Notes under the pieces: model-generated
Seen by the model: the letters and a program-made list of their open reading frames with translations, nothing else
Database searches by the model: none
Told to the model about the DNA's origin: nothing
Part shown: piece by piece, positions 49,502-63,024 of the stretch
Position numbering within the stretch: the stretch's first letter is position 1
How the letters are laid out: each line of letters starts with the position of its first letter
Assembly (NCBI RefSeq): GCF_003363155.1
Contig: NZ_QRBE01000002.1
Location: forward strand, 453,795-517,794
Length of the DNA: 64,000 nt
Source: Dyella monticola
GTDB lineage: Bacteria > Pseudomonadota > Gammaproteobacteria > Xanthomonadales > Rhodanobacteraceae
Reading direction: 5' to 3'
Program-made: the position numbers and the translations under genes

Positions 49502-50047
49502 ATGAAACGCCGCCCCCCCGCCACCGTGAACGACGAGGACAGCCGCCTGTTTCGCGAGGCCATCGGCGAGGTGCGCCAGCTCGATCCGGTGGCCCCGCCG
49601 CCCGCAAGCCCAAAGCCAGAACCACACCCCTACATGCTGGAAGCTGATGAGGCCGCCGTACCCGGCGAGCTGCTTGAGATAGCCTTCGACCCTGCCCTGC
49701 TCGAAGTGGGTGAGGAATTGAGCTACCTGCGCGAAGGCTATCCGCCGAAATTGCTACGCCAACTCAAGCGTGGGCAATTCAGCGTGCAGGACGATATCGA
49801 CCTGCACCAGATGAATGCGGCCGCCGCTCAGGCCACCATCGCGGAATTTCTGGTCGATGCATCCAGGCGCGGGCTGCGTTGCGTACGCATCGTGCACGGC
49901 AAAGGTCTGCGTTCGAAAGCCGCCGGCCCCGTGCTCAAGATGTTGACGGATCGCCTGCTGCGCCGTCGTAATGACGTGATTGCGTTTGCGTCGGCACGTC
50001 CTGCACAGGGTGGCACGGGTGCGGTGGTTGTGCTGTTGAAGGGTTAG
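49502..50047 (+). CDS. Smr-domain protein
   Basis: About 181 residues. A disordered Pro-rich N-terminus is followed by a C-terminal Smr domain (residues ~100-181) with DIDLHQM in place of DLHG, then RIVHGKGLRSKAAG and GGTGAVVVLL. Smr proteins are often nucleases acting on ribosomal collisions or DNA. Three clustered ATGs precede it (49493, 49496, 49502). Its stop overlaps the truD stop on the other strand. Confidence 0.88.
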   Translation: MKRRPPATVNDEDSRLFREAIGEVRQLDPVAPPPASPKPEPHPYMLEADEAAVPGELLEIAFDPALLEVGEELSYLREGYPPKLLRQLKRGQFSVQDDIDLHQMNAAAAQATIAEFLVDASRRGLRCVRIVHGKGLRSKAAGPVLKMLTDRLLRRRNDVIAFASARPAQGGTGAVVVLLKG

Positions 50048-51060
50048 GCGATGAGCTCCCTGGCGACCACGGTGGCGTAAGCACCCGCTGGCAATTCGAA
50101 ACTCAGTTCCAACGCTTCCTCACCCAGCCAGTGCCAGCGCAAGCCCGTGGGAAGCAAGCGCAGAGGACGTCGTTCCTGCTCCATGCGCGCTGCCGCAAGG
50201 CCCTCGGCAAGATCAGCATGTTGCGCAGCTATAACGCGTTCCAGTTCTCCTGCCACCGCCACTGTGGGTGGCTCGCCCTGCCCCCACAAGGGGCCAGAGG
50301 GATGGATATCGCCTTGCGCCAGGCGAGCTGCAAGCACATCGTCGAAAGGCTCCGGGCCGAACCATGAGCGGGAACCGGCAAGCGACCAAATGTCGCCTTC
50401 CAGCGGTTTATCCCATGCATCGCGTTCCACGCGCGCGGCCAACACATTATTGAAAACGTGTGAGCGCGCGGCGGAAAGCAGGATCGAGCGCTTGTCGCGG
50501 TCGACCCGACGCCCGGCGAACATGGCCCGCGCTTGCGCCACATTGCCGCCTTCACGACCGAAACGCTGCTCACCGAAATAGTTGGGCACACCACGCGCGG
50601 CGATGTTGCTTAGCACGTCCTCCGCATGCGATTGATCGCCACTGACATCGCGCAACACCAGCACAAATCGATTGCCGCGCAAAGCACCGCGCTTGAGTTT
50701 GCGCTTGTGCCGAGTGCTCGCTAGTATCTTGACCTCTGCGTGCGGAAACGCGCTCCAGTCCGGATCGGCCTTGCCTGGCAATTGCACGCTGAAGGCCTGG
50801 CATGTAACGGCGTGCCGATCCTTCAGGCCGGCGTAACCGACATTCATGGGCGAAACGCCGGCAAAACGCGCCAGTTCGCGCGCGACCCAATCGGTATTGG
50901 CATCGCGCTTTTCCACCCACAGCAGAGCGTGCTCGCCTTCGCCGTCGGCGTCGTAACCGAGAATTTCTTCGACGCGAAAATCTTCAGGTGTGCTGCGCAA
51001 TACCGCTGTCAGAGGCGGCATGCCGTAAGCACGCGGTAGTTCGGATTCAAAAGAGGTCAT
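50044..51060 (-). CDS. truD: tRNA pseudouridine(13) synthase
   Basis: A 338-residue enzyme. The catalytic Asp is in GYAGLKDRHAVT, with PNYFGEQRFGR further along and the TRUD insertion domain between. ATG 51060 (MTSFESEL) gives normal length; longer readings run through the upstream repeat. In relatives ispD and ispF precede truD, but here ftsB is the neighbour. Confidence 0.95.
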   Translation of the reverse strand: MTSFESELPRAYGMPPLTAVLRSTPEDFRVEEILGYDADGEGEHALLWVEKRDANTDWVARELARFAGVSPMNVGYAGLKDRHAVTCQAFSVQLPGKADPDWSAFPHAEVKILASTRHKRKLKRGALRGNRFVLVLRDVSGDQSHAEDVLSNIAARGVPNYFGEQRFGREGGNVAQARAMFAGRRVDRDKRSILLSAARSHVFNNVLAARVERDAWDKPLEGDIWSLAGSRSWFGPEPFDDVLAARLAQGDIHPSGPLWGQGEPPTVAVAGELERVIAAQHADLAEGLAAARMEQERRPLRLLPTGLRWHWLGEEALELSFELPAGAYATVVARELIA

Positions 51061-51075
51061 GTGAAGCCGCACGCA

Positions 51076-51106
51076 ACCCCTTTCCCTGCAAACAAGGGAG
51101 AGGTGG
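51076..51106. repeat. ccctttccc/gggagagg palindrome upstream of truD
   Basis: ACCCCTTTCCCTG-CAAA-CAAGGGAGAGGTGGT is a member of the dispersed intergenic palindrome family. It fills the gap between truD and ftsB, where ispDF would otherwise be expected. Confidence 0.6.
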
Positions 51107-51130
51107 TTTTCCGTGACATTAGAGCCATCG

Positions 51131-51454
51131 TCAATTACCGCTGGTGCCCGACGCAGCAGGCGCAGCGGTGCTCGCCGCCGACTTCGGGACAACCTGGTAA
51201 AACGTCTCGCCAGGCTTGATCAAACCCAGCTCGCCGCGAGCACGCGCTTCCACTGCCTGCTCGCCGTGCTTGAGATCGTCCACATCGGCGGCAAGCGCCT
51301 GATTGCGCTGGGTGAGCTTGTCGTTTTCGTCTTGCTGTTTTTTGACCGCAGCACGCAAACTCGTCACCTCGGACATACCACCGTGACTGGACCACAGTTC
51401 GACCTGCAGTCCAATCAGCAAAAGCAGCAGGATCAAGGCGACCCAACGCAACAT
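51131..51454 (-). CDS. ftsB: Cell division protein FtsB
   Basis: A 107-residue bitopic protein: one membrane helix near residues 3-17 (LRWVALILLLLLIGL), a coiled coil to about residue 70, and a short periplasmic tail with GLIKPGETFYQVV. It joins FtsL and FtsQ in the divisome. It lies 20 bp downstream of eno, the standard arrangement. Confidence 0.94.
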   Translation of the reverse strand: MLRWVALILLLLLIGLQVELWSSHGGMSEVTSLRAAVKKQQDENDKLTQRNQALAADVDDLKHGEQAVEARARGELGLIKPGETFYQVVPKSAASTAAPAASGTSGN

Positions 51455-51474
51455 GGCTTAAGACACAACCTCGC

Positions 51475-52960
<1,486 letters not shown>

Positions 52961-52968
52961 CTGATGCG

Positions 52969-55562
<2,594 letters not shown>

Positions 55563-55616
55563 TCAGCAGATCGCGCACCCTTAAGTTGTCCAGAAACGGC
55601 CCAACGACGCCCCTTT

Positions 55617-56627
55617 TCAGGCAAGCGTGACGACAGCTGCCACCCCGGTAGGTGACCGCACGACCTCGGGCAACGCAAATGGCAACCGGCAGGCGATGCG
55701 CTTGTGGTCATAACGGGGGCAAACAAAGTGCCAGTAACTGAACCCCTCGGCCATGTGCTGCATAAGCACACCCCAGGCCTGCAGTCCGGCAGGCAGCGCC
55801 TGGACCAAGCCCGGCAGCTTTGCCAACTCTGCGCGACACATACCTATCACGCAGTCGTATGCAGACTCGAAGTTACACCCATACCAGTTCTGAATCAGCA
55901 CGACAAGGTTTACTCGATCCGCGTCCTTTTCCACGCTCACCAACTCATTCACCATGGCAACGATTGCAGATGCCACCATCACCACGCGTCGCGCCGCCGG
56001 TAACTGATCCATATCCGCGATATCCACATCAATGAGCTGCGCAGTAGGAATCACTCCGATGGTGATCAGACGCCTACGCAGATGAACCCACGGACTCACC
56101 TGGCCTTTCACATAGATGGAATGGTTTTCACTGGCGACCGTTCTTACCCATGTCATCATCTTTCGGCGAAGCCGAGCGATGTAGTGGCTAGAGACGCCCA
56201 GGTTCTTGTAACCATCTATGATCGACCTCCATGCTCGGATGTATTGATCCTGTTCTTGCAAAGGTTCATCCGCCCATCGAAACGCACTTGCCACGCCATT
56301 CAGGATATCGTTCAGATCCGTTTCTTTTTCCATCACCAGGTCGTCCCAGAGCAACCACAAGGTAATGTATTTCGAATACAGCAGAAGCTGTTCGTAACTT
56401 GCAAAGGGATGTGAAAAGCCTGCGTATCCCCACACCGCCATGCGCCTTACCTTTTCCAGATAGCACGGGTCAGGAATAAGCCCGAAAGCGTGCATCCACG
56501 CGATCGTCTCAGCCTCTATGTCGTGTGCGTAGGGTGAAAGTTTTACATGTTGAAGATGAAGCTCGCGACATTCGGCCACGCTCGAATTCGCCCAATGGTG
56601 CGTATGCGATTGATTAACGGTGTCCAT
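55617..56627 (-). CDS. Class I terpene synthase (family 2)
   Basis: A 336-residue bacterial terpene cyclase. The metal motif DDxxxE is Asp95-Asp96-LVM-Glu100 in WDDLVME. The NSE/DTE-type motif is N227-ELV-S231-VEK-D235, with Asp where Glu is usual. A C-terminal PRY pair (SYWHFVCPRY) is the diphosphate sensor segment. ATG 56627 follows GGAGG by six nt. It stands alone, with no P450, methyltransferase or prenyl diphosphate synthase beside it, and it looks richer in A+T than its neighbours. Product is unknown; a C15 sesquiterpene is the default expectation. Horizontal acquisition is plausible. Confidence 0.85.
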   Translation of the reverse strand: MDTVNQSHTHHWANSSVAECRELHLQHVKLSPYAHDIEAETIAWMHAFGLIPDPCYLEKVRRMAVWGYAGFSHPFASYEQLLLYSKYITLWLLWDDLVMEKETDLNDILNGVASAFRWADEPLQEQDQYIRAWRSIIDGYKNLGVSSHYIARLRRKMMTWVRTVASENHSIYVKGQVSPWVHLRRRLITIGVIPTAQLIDVDIADMDQLPAARRVVMVASAIVAMVNELVSVEKDADRVNLVVLIQNWYGCNFESAYDCVIGMCRAELAKLPGLVQALPAGLQAWGVLMQHMAEGFSYWHFVCPRYDHKRIACRLPFALPEVVRSPTGVAAVVTLA

Positions 56628-56964
56628 GACCATCCTCCACTTCGTGTGGTTGGAAGCGATCACATCGACGCATCGACAGGCAACGCGCAACACCACGCGC
56701 TTAAGAACCTATCGACTACACACTCGCTAACGAAGCACGCCAGAATCGGCAAGCAGATTGATGCTATGCACACCGCCATAAAACACCCATCAATGGGCCG
56801 TTAAAATGGCCGGCGTGTCACGTGGCCCCTTTTTTCTCTTTGAGCGCGATCTAAAACTCAAAACGGCCCATAAAAAAAGCCTCCCAGGCAGGGAGGCTTT
56901 TCTTTTAGCAGCGTAAGGCGAGCCGACAACAATCCCGTCCCTGGGCGGGATCGCGAACAGGCTT
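56628..56964. other. Gap between terpene synthase and cyoD
   Basis: A 337-bp gap that carries the 5' flank of the terpene synthase gene and, at its right end, the cyo operon terminator. No gene seen. Confidence 0.6.
56876..56901 (-). terminator. Terminator of the cyo operon
   Basis: AAAGCCTCCC-AGGCA-GGGAGGCTTT forms a 10-bp stem; on the minus strand a seven-T run follows. It lies about 65 bp after cyoD. Confidence 0.85.
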
Positions 56965-57333
56965 TTAGCCGATGCTCGAGGACATGGACTGCGTGACCGG
57001 ATGCATCATGTACAGGTTCATGTTGTGCATGACCCACAGCGAACCCACCACGATGATGGCAATGATCAGCAGGGTGAACACACCAATCGACAGGTTGTCG
57101 CGCTGCCCTGGCGCCACGCTCATGTGCAGAAAGAACGCCAACTGCACCAGCAGCTGAGCAATGCAGAACACCACGATGCCTGGCATCACCAGATGCTGCG
57201 GCACCGCACCGCTCATCACGCAAGCGAACGACAGCACCGTGAGGATCAGCGACAACGCGAAACCGACAACGTAGGTTTTCAGGCTGCCGTGGGCATTGTG
57301 CTTGTGGGCTACGGAATGACCATGCTGGCCCAT
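56965..57333 (-). CDS. cyoD: Cytochrome o ubiquinol oxidase subunit IV
   Basis: A 122-residue membrane subunit with three hydrophobic helices and an N-terminal His-rich segment (GQHGHSVAHKHNAHG). It aids assembly of the bo3 oxidase. It is the last gene before the terminator, so cyoE is not part of this operon. Confidence 0.93.
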   Translation of the reverse strand: MGQHGHSVAHKHNAHGSLKTYVVGFALSLILTVLSFACVMSGAVPQHLVMPGIVVFCIAQLLVQLAFFLHMSVAPGQRDNLSIGVFTLLIIAIIVVGSLWVMHNMNLYMMHPVTQSMSSSIG

Positions 57334-57334
57334 G

Positions 57335-57964
57335 TCAGAGCACTCCCATCAGATAGACAAAACTGAACACGCAGATCCACACCAGGTCCAGGAAGTGCCA
57401 GAACAGGCTCAGGCACGACAGACGGCGCTGCACTGTATCGTTGAGACCGAACTTGCCGACCATGTGCATCATCGCCAGCAGCCAGATCAGGCCACAGGTG
57501 ACGTGCAGGCCGTGCGTGCCGACCAGACCGAAATAGGCCGATAGAAACGCACTGCGGTCGGGGCCGGCATGCTCGAACACGATCAGGTTGTGAAATTCGT
57601 GGATTTCCATGCCCACGAAGCCCGCACCGAACAGGAAGGTGACAAACAGCCACGCAATCACCTTGTTGCGCTGGCCGGCATGCATGTTCAGCATCGCCAA
57701 GCCGAAGGTGAAGCTGCTGATCAGCAGCAGCATGGTTTCGCCGAACACGTATTTCAGATCGAACAGCTCCTTGCCGGACGGGCCGCCAGCGGTGGCGTGT
57801 CCCAGTGCGGCAAAGGTGGCGAACAGGCCTGAAAAGATCAGGCAGTCGCTCATCAGGTAGATCCAGAACCCAAGCAGGGTCTTGGAGCCGTCGTCATGAT
57901 GCTCGTGATCGTGAGCGCCGCCGTGTGCGACGACGCCATGATTAGCGGTAATAGCAGTACTCAT
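57335..57964 (-). CDS. cyoC: Cytochrome o ubiquinol oxidase subunit III
   Basis: A 209-residue subunit with about five membrane helices and the family segments [20 protein letters not shown] and [18 protein letters not shown]. It begins 3 bp after cyoB ends and precedes cyoD by 1 bp. Confidence 0.95.
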   Translation of the reverse strand: MSTAITANHGVVAHGGAHDHEHHDDGSKTLLGFWIYLMSDCLIFSGLFATFAALGHATAGGPSGKELFDLKYVFGETMLLLISSFTFGLAMLNMHAGQRNKVIAWLFVTFLFGAGFVGMEIHEFHNLIVFEHAGPDRSAFLSAYFGLVGTHGLHVTCGLIWLLAMMHMVGKFGLNDTVQRRLSCLSLFWHFLDLVWICVFSFVYLMGVL

Positions 57965-57967
57965 GGA

Positions 57968-59983
57968 TTAAGCCACCTTCTGGCCGGCCGATGCCGGATC
58001 CACGTTTTCGATCAGCTTGTGCAACGGCACCAGGCGCGCACGCTCGATCTTCTCGACCTCGGCACCTGGCACGTAGTAATCCACGTCGGTGTCATAGGCG
58101 CGTGCGATGAACGTGCCGACCATCGCGACCAGGCCGACAACGGCAAGCCACCAGATGTGCCACACCATGGCAAAGCCGAACACGGTACCAAAGGCCGCCA
58201 TGATCAAGCCCGCGCCGGTATTGCGCGGCATGTGGATGTCGGCATAGTGCTCATGGCGCTTATAAGCGCGCTTGTGTTCTTTGTCGGCCCAGAACTGATC
58301 CAGCTCTTCCACCTGCGGCAGCACGGCGAAGTTGTAGAACGGCGCGGGTGAACTGGTGGCCCACTCCAGCGTGCGGCCGCCCCACGGATCACCGGTGAGA
58401 TCACGGTTCTCGGCGCGATCACGGATGCTCACCGCGAACTGCAGCAGCATGAAGCCAATGCCCAACGCGATGATGACTGCACCGACAGCAGCCACCACCA
58501 GATACGGCTGCCACGCCGGGTTCGCATAGTGGTTCATGCGACGCGTCATACCCATCAGGCCCAGCACGTACAGCGGCATGAAGGCCATATAGAAGCCAAC
58601 CACCCAGCACCAGAACGAAGCTTTGCCCCAACGCTCTTCCAGCTTGAAGCCGAAGGCCTTCGGGAACCAGTAGTTGAGCGCGGCAAACAGACCGAACAGC
58701 ACGCCGCCGATGATCACGTTGTGGAAGTGCGCGATCAGAAACAGGCTGTTATGCAGCACGAAGTCCGCACCCGGCACGGCCAGCAGCACGCCGGTCATGC
58801 CACCGATGGTGAAGGTGACCATGAACGCGATCGTCCACATCATCGGCAAGGTGAAACGGATGCGGCCGCGGTACATGGTGAACAACCAGTTGAACAGCTT
58901 CACACCGGTCGGGATCGAAATGATCATGGTCGAAATGCCGAAGAAGGCATTCACGTCCGCGCCCGACCCCATGGTGAAGAAGTGGTGCAACCACACCACA
59001 AAGGATGCAATACCGATACCCGCGGTGGCATACACCATCGACTTGTAACCGAACAACGGCTTGCCCGAGAACGTGGCCACGATTTCGGAAAACGCGCCGA
59101 AACACGGCAGGATCAGGATGTACACCTCAGGGTGACCCCAGATCCAGATCAGGTTGACGTAGAGCATGGCGTTGCCGCCAAGCTCATTGGTGAAGAAGTG
59201 CATATCCAGGTAACGGTCGGCCGCCAGCAGTGCCAGCGCGACCGTCAACACCGGGAAGGCCGCCACGATCAGGATGTTGGTGACCAGCGCCGTCCAGGTG
59301 AACACCGGCATCTGCATCATCTTCATGCCCGGCGTGCGCATACGCAGGATGGTGACGATGAAGTTGATGCCACTCAGTGTCGTCCCCAGGCCGGATAGCT
59401 GCAGCGCCCAGATGTAGTAATCCACGCCTACCGAGGGACTGAACTTCAACTCCGACAGAGGCGGATATGCCAACCAGCCAGTGGCAGCGAAATCGCCCAC
59501 GAACATCGAAATCATCACCAGCACCACGCCACAAGCCGTGAGCCAGTAGCTGAGCGAGTTCAGGAACGGATACGCCACATCGCGCGCGCCGATCTGCAGC
59601 GGCACCACAAGGTTCATCAAGCCCACCACGAACGGCATGGCCACGAAGAAGATCATGATCACGCCGTGGGCAGTGAAGATCTGATCGTAGTGATGCGGCG
59701 GCAGATAGCCGGCCGCGTCGGCCGAGGCAATCGCCTGCTGGGCGCGCATCATGATGGCGTCGGTAAAGCCGCGTACGAGCATCACGATCGCAAGGATGAC
59801 GTACATGATGCCGATGCGCTTGTGATCCACCGTGGTGAACCATTCGCTCCACAAATAACCCCACTTGCGCTGGAAAGTCAGCCAGCCAAGCAGCGCCGCC
59901 ATACCAAGAGACACCATCAACAGGGTGCCCATGATGATCGGCTCATGGAAAGGAATGGCCGATAAAGAAAGTTTTCCGAACAT
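57968..59983 (-). CDS. cyoB: Cytochrome o ubiquinol oxidase subunit I
   Basis: A 671-residue catalytic subunit of the proton-pumping bo3 oxidase. Heme and CuB ligands are visible: His in TAHGVIMIF, the GHPEVYILI His-Tyr pair, the VWLHHFF His pair, and AHFHN. It carries low-spin and high-spin heme sites in about 14 helices. Confidence 0.97.
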   Translation of the reverse strand: MFGKLSLSAIPFHEPIIMGTLLMVSLGMAALLGWLTFQRKWGYLWSEWFTTVDHKRIGIMYVILAIVMLVRGFTDAIMMRAQQAIASADAAGYLPPHHYDQIFTAHGVIMIFFVAMPFVVGLMNLVVPLQIGARDVAYPFLNSLSYWLTACGVVLVMISMFVGDFAATGWLAYPPLSELKFSPSVGVDYYIWALQLSGLGTTLSGINFIVTILRMRTPGMKMMQMPVFTWTALVTNILIVAAFPVLTVALALLAADRYLDMHFFTNELGGNAMLYVNLIWIWGHPEVYILILPCFGAFSEIVATFSGKPLFGYKSMVYATAGIGIASFVVWLHHFFTMGSGADVNAFFGISTMIISIPTGVKLFNWLFTMYRGRIRFTLPMMWTIAFMVTFTIGGMTGVLLAVPGADFVLHNSLFLIAHFHNVIIGGVLFGLFAALNYWFPKAFGFKLEERWGKASFWCWVVGFYMAFMPLYVLGLMGMTRRMNHYANPAWQPYLVVAAVGAVIIALGIGFMLLQFAVSIRDRAENRDLTGDPWGGRTLEWATSSPAPFYNFAVLPQVEELDQFWADKEHKRAYKRHEHYADIHMPRNTGAGLIMAAFGTVFGFAMVWHIWWLAVVGLVAMVGTFIARAYDTDVDYYVPGAEVEKIERARLVPLHKLIENVDPASAGQKVA

Positions 59984-59986
59984 GGC

Positions 59987-60916
59987 CTACTCCGCCGCCT
60001 TGGCGTGATCGTTGTTCGAGGGAATGGCGCTGGCTTGCGCGGGTTCCGTGCCGATCTTGTTCATCTGCATATCGCCCATGTACTGGCCGATGATGCTGTC
60101 GAACAGACCAGGCTTGACGTTTGCGTAGTACGTCACCGGCACCTTCTCGCTCGGCTGCGTCAGCGCGTGATAGGTCGGCGCGTCGAGATTCAGCGGGCTG
60201 GCTTTCACCTTGTTGATCCAGTCCTGGAAGCCCTGCTGCGATGTCGCCACGGCAGTGAAGTGCATGTCCGAGAAGCCCGCGCCGCTGTAGTTGCTCGACA
60301 GGCCGGCAAAGGTGCCCGGCTGGTTCGCAATCAGGTTGAGCTGCGTCTTCATACCGGCCATGGCGTAGATCTGGCTGCCCAGCTGCGGGATGAAGAACGC
60401 ATTCATCACCGAATCGGACGTGATATCAAAATGCACCGGCACGTTGGTCGGCATGGCCAATTCGTTGACGCTTGCCAAGCCGTAATCCGGATAGATGAAG
60501 ACCCACTTCCAGTCCATCGATACCGCTTGGATGGTGATGGGCTTGACCTGGCTCGCCAGCGGCTTGTACGGATCGAGCGCATGCGTGCTGCGCCAGGTGA
60601 TCGTGCCAAGAATGGCGATGATGATGCATGGAATGGTCCACACCACCGCCTCGATCGCGGTCGAATGCGACCATTTCGGCGCATAGGTGGCCTTGGTGTT
60701 GGTGGAACGATAACGCCAGGCGAAGATCAAGGTCATCGCAATGACCGGGACGACGACCAGCAGCATGAGACCCGTGGCGATCAGGATCAGCGATTTTTCC
60801 TGCATGCCGATATCGCCTTTGGGCGACAGGACGTCCAGGTTACAACCGCTGAGCAACAGCACGGCGAGGCCTGCGCATGACCAGCGCAAGGCGGAGACGA
60901 GGGAACGCTTGTTCAC
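59987..60916 (-). CDS. cyoA: Cytochrome o ubiquinol oxidase subunit II
   Basis: A 309-residue lipoprotein (lipobox LLLSGC) with two membrane helices and a periplasmic cupredoxin domain. The CuA cysteines are absent, as expected for a quinol oxidase. I use GTG 60916 (VNKRSLVSALRW) because it begins the signal; a longer reading from 61048 is not credible. Its promoter lies in the 208-bp gap to pepP. Confidence 0.94.
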   Translation of the reverse strand: MNKRSLVSALRWSCAGLAVLLLSGCNLDVLSPKGDIGMQEKSLILIATGLMLLVVVPVIAMTLIFAWRYRSTNTKATYAPKWSHSTAIEAVVWTIPCIIIAILGTITWRSTHALDPYKPLASQVKPITIQAVSMDWKWVFIYPDYGLASVNELAMPTNVPVHFDITSDSVMNAFFIPQLGSQIYAMAGMKTQLNLIANQPGTFAGLSSNYSGAGFSDMHFTAVATSQQGFQDWINKVKASPLNLDAPTYHALTQPSEKVPVTYYANVKPGLFDSIIGQYMGDMQMNKIGTEPAQASAIPSNNDHAKAAE

Positions 60917-61124
60917 GAACGACTCTTCGGGAGGACTGATTGGGAGGTGTCGTTGGGGAAACGACCTATATAGGATATCGCGCCGCAGCAAGATGTGACT
61001 AGTCCGGCGGCCATCCCCGTGGCTAGGCAGAATGTCGCGGCAGCGCACAGGGCGCTATTTCAAGCGCGCGACAAGCCCGTACGCGTAGATAAAGCACGCA
61101 CGATATGCCTGCTACCATGCGCGC

Positions 61125-62924
61125 ATGAGCACTCCTATTCCCGCCCGCATTGCCGCCTTGCGCGAAGCGATGGCCAAGCACGGCGTCGCCGCATGCCTCG
61201 TTCCTACCGCTGATCCGCATCTGTCCGAGTACTTGCCCGCGCATTGGCAGGCACGCGAATGGTTTTCCGGTTTCGACGGTTCGGCCGGCACGCTGCTGGT
61301 CACCGCCAAGGAAGCGGGCCTGTGGACGGACTCGCGCTATTTCTCGCAGGCCGAACAACAGCTGGCCGGCACGGGTGTTGCGCTGATGAAGCAACGCGTC
61401 GCACACGCGCCCGAGCACCTGATCTGGTTGCAGCAGCATTTGCATCAGGGCGACGTCGCTGCCATGGCCGGCGATAGCGTATCGGTGGCGACACAACGGA
61501 ACATCGAACAACTGCTCGGCCAGGTCGGTGCCGGCCTGCGCGTTGACCTGGATCTGCCGGGCATCGCCTGGACCGGTCGCCCTGCTCTTCCCGCCGCGCC
61601 GATCTTCGAGCACCCGATGGCCTACGCCGGCACATCACGCGCGCAAAAGTTCGAGAAGTTGCGTGGCGCATTACGCAAGCAGCACGTTACTCACCATCTT
61701 GTCTCCAGCTTGGACGACATTGCGTGGCTCACCAACCTCCGTGGCAGTGACGTCGAGTGCAACCCGGTCTTTCTCGCGCACTTGCTGGTGGAAACCGCCG
61801 GCTCCGCCACGCTATTGGTCGATCGCAGCAAACTCAGCGATCAATTGGTCGCCTCCCTCACGGGCGAAGGCATCCACATCGCCGGCTACGCCATGCTGGG
61901 CGATGTACTGGGGGACCTCAAGGACGGTGATAGCTTGCTGTTCGACCCGGGCCGTGTGGTCAGCAACGTACTGAAGGCGGTCAAGGACGACGTCAAACAG
62001 GTCGAGGGCCCCAATCCGTCCACGGCGTTCAAAGCCATCAAGAGCGAAACCGAGCTGGCACACATCCGCGAATGCATGCGTCGCGACGGCACCGCATTGG
62101 TGCGCGCCTTCCGCCGCCTGGAGGAACGCCTTGCAGCAGGTATGACGCAGACCGAACTGGATGTGGACGCGCTGCTTCGCGATGAGCGCTCCGCACAACC
62201 GCATTTCATCGGCGAAAGTTTCGCCACCATCGCCGGCTATATGGAAAACGGCGCGCTACCGCACTATCGCGCAACGCCTGAAGCCCACAACACCTTGCAG
62301 CGCCACGGGTTGCTGTTGATCGATTCCGGCGGCCAGTACCTGGGTGGCACCACCGACATCACGCGCGTGCTGGCCCTCGGGCCGACCACGCCCGAGCAGC
62401 GACGCGACGCCACGCTCGTCATGAAAGGCATGATCGCGCTCTCGCGCGCCCGTTTTCCCAAGGGCGCCACCGGGCCGCAGCTGGATGCCCTGGCGCGCGC
62501 GCCGCTATGGGCCAGCGGCATGGACTACGGCCACGGCACCGGCCATGGCGTGGGCTACTTTCTGAACGTGCACGAGGGGCCGCACGGCATTCGCCCACCG
62601 GTTTCCGGTGCCACGCTGGTTGCGCTGGAGCCGGGCATGATCACCTCGATCGAACCAGGCTTATATAAGCCTGCACGCCATGGCATCCGCCACGAAAACC
62701 TCGCCGTGGTAGTGGAGGCCGAGCAGACCGAATTTGGCGACTTCCACGCCTTCGAAACCCTTACCCTCTGCCCGTTCGACCGCCGCGCGCTGGAACCGAG
62801 CCTGTTGAGCCCGGACGAACGAGCCTGGCTGGATGATTACCACGCCACCGTGCGGGCGGCGCTGTCGCCGCTGCTCGAGGATGCGGACCTGGCGTGGCTG
62901 GAGAAACATTGCGCACCGCTGTAA
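61125..62924 (+). CDS. Xaa-Pro aminopeptidase (M24B family)
   Basis: A 599-residue creatinase-fold aminopeptidase. Two creatinase-like N-terminal domains precede the M24 catalytic domain with metal residues in GGTTDITR, GHGTGHGVG, SIEPGLY and HENLAVV. It removes N-terminal residues before proline from peptides and has no signal peptide, so it is cytoplasmic. It could help digest imported Pro/Hyp-containing peptides, but it is far from the hydroxyproline block and may be housekeeping. Confidence 0.93.
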   Translation: MSTPIPARIAALREAMAKHGVAACLVPTADPHLSEYLPAHWQAREWFSGFDGSAGTLLVTAKEAGLWTDSRYFSQAEQQLAGTGVALMKQRVAHAPEHLIWLQQHLHQGDVAAMAGDSVSVATQRNIEQLLGQVGAGLRVDLDLPGIAWTGRPALPAAPIFEHPMAYAGTSRAQKFEKLRGALRKQHVTHHLVSSLDDIAWLTNLRGSDVECNPVFLAHLLVETAGSATLLVDRSKLSDQLVASLTGEGIHIAGYAMLGDVLGDLKDGDSLLFDPGRVVSNVLKAVKDDVKQVEGPNPSTAFKAIKSETELAHIRECMRRDGTALVRAFRRLEERLAAGMTQTELDVDALLRDERSAQPHFIGESFATIAGYMENGALPHYRATPEAHNTLQRHGLLLIDSGGQYLGGTTDITRVLALGPTTPEQRRDATLVMKGMIALSRARFPKGATGPQLDALARAPLWASGMDYGHGTGHGVGYFLNVHEGPHGIRPPVSGATLVALEPGMITSIEPGLYKPARHGIRHENLAVVVEAEQTEFGDFHAFETLTLCPFDRRALEPSLLSPDERAWLDDYHATVRAALSPLLEDADLAWLEKHCAPL

Positions 62925-62926
62925 CG

Positions 62927-62956
62927 GCCCCACCCTCCTCCCACAGGGAGAGGGTG
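62927..62956. repeat. ccctcctccc/gggagaggg palindrome
   Basis: GGCCCCACCCTCCTCCC-ACAGGGAGAGGGT is one more member of the dispersed family, right after the aminopeptidase stop and before parE. Confidence 0.65.
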
Positions 62957-63024
62957 CGAAACGTCTTGACCTTACTCTCGCAGCAACCCATCCTCGCGCG
63001 TCTAACTCCATCGCACATTCCCGC

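Noticed and set aside
58529-59398. 289-codon frame opposite cyoB
   Set aside because: Extremely His/Glu/Arg-rich, antisense to conserved membrane codons; not a protein-like sequence.
59987-61048. cyoA starting at 61048
   Set aside because: The extra 44 residues are not signal-like; the GTG at 60916 places the lipoprotein signal at the N-terminus.
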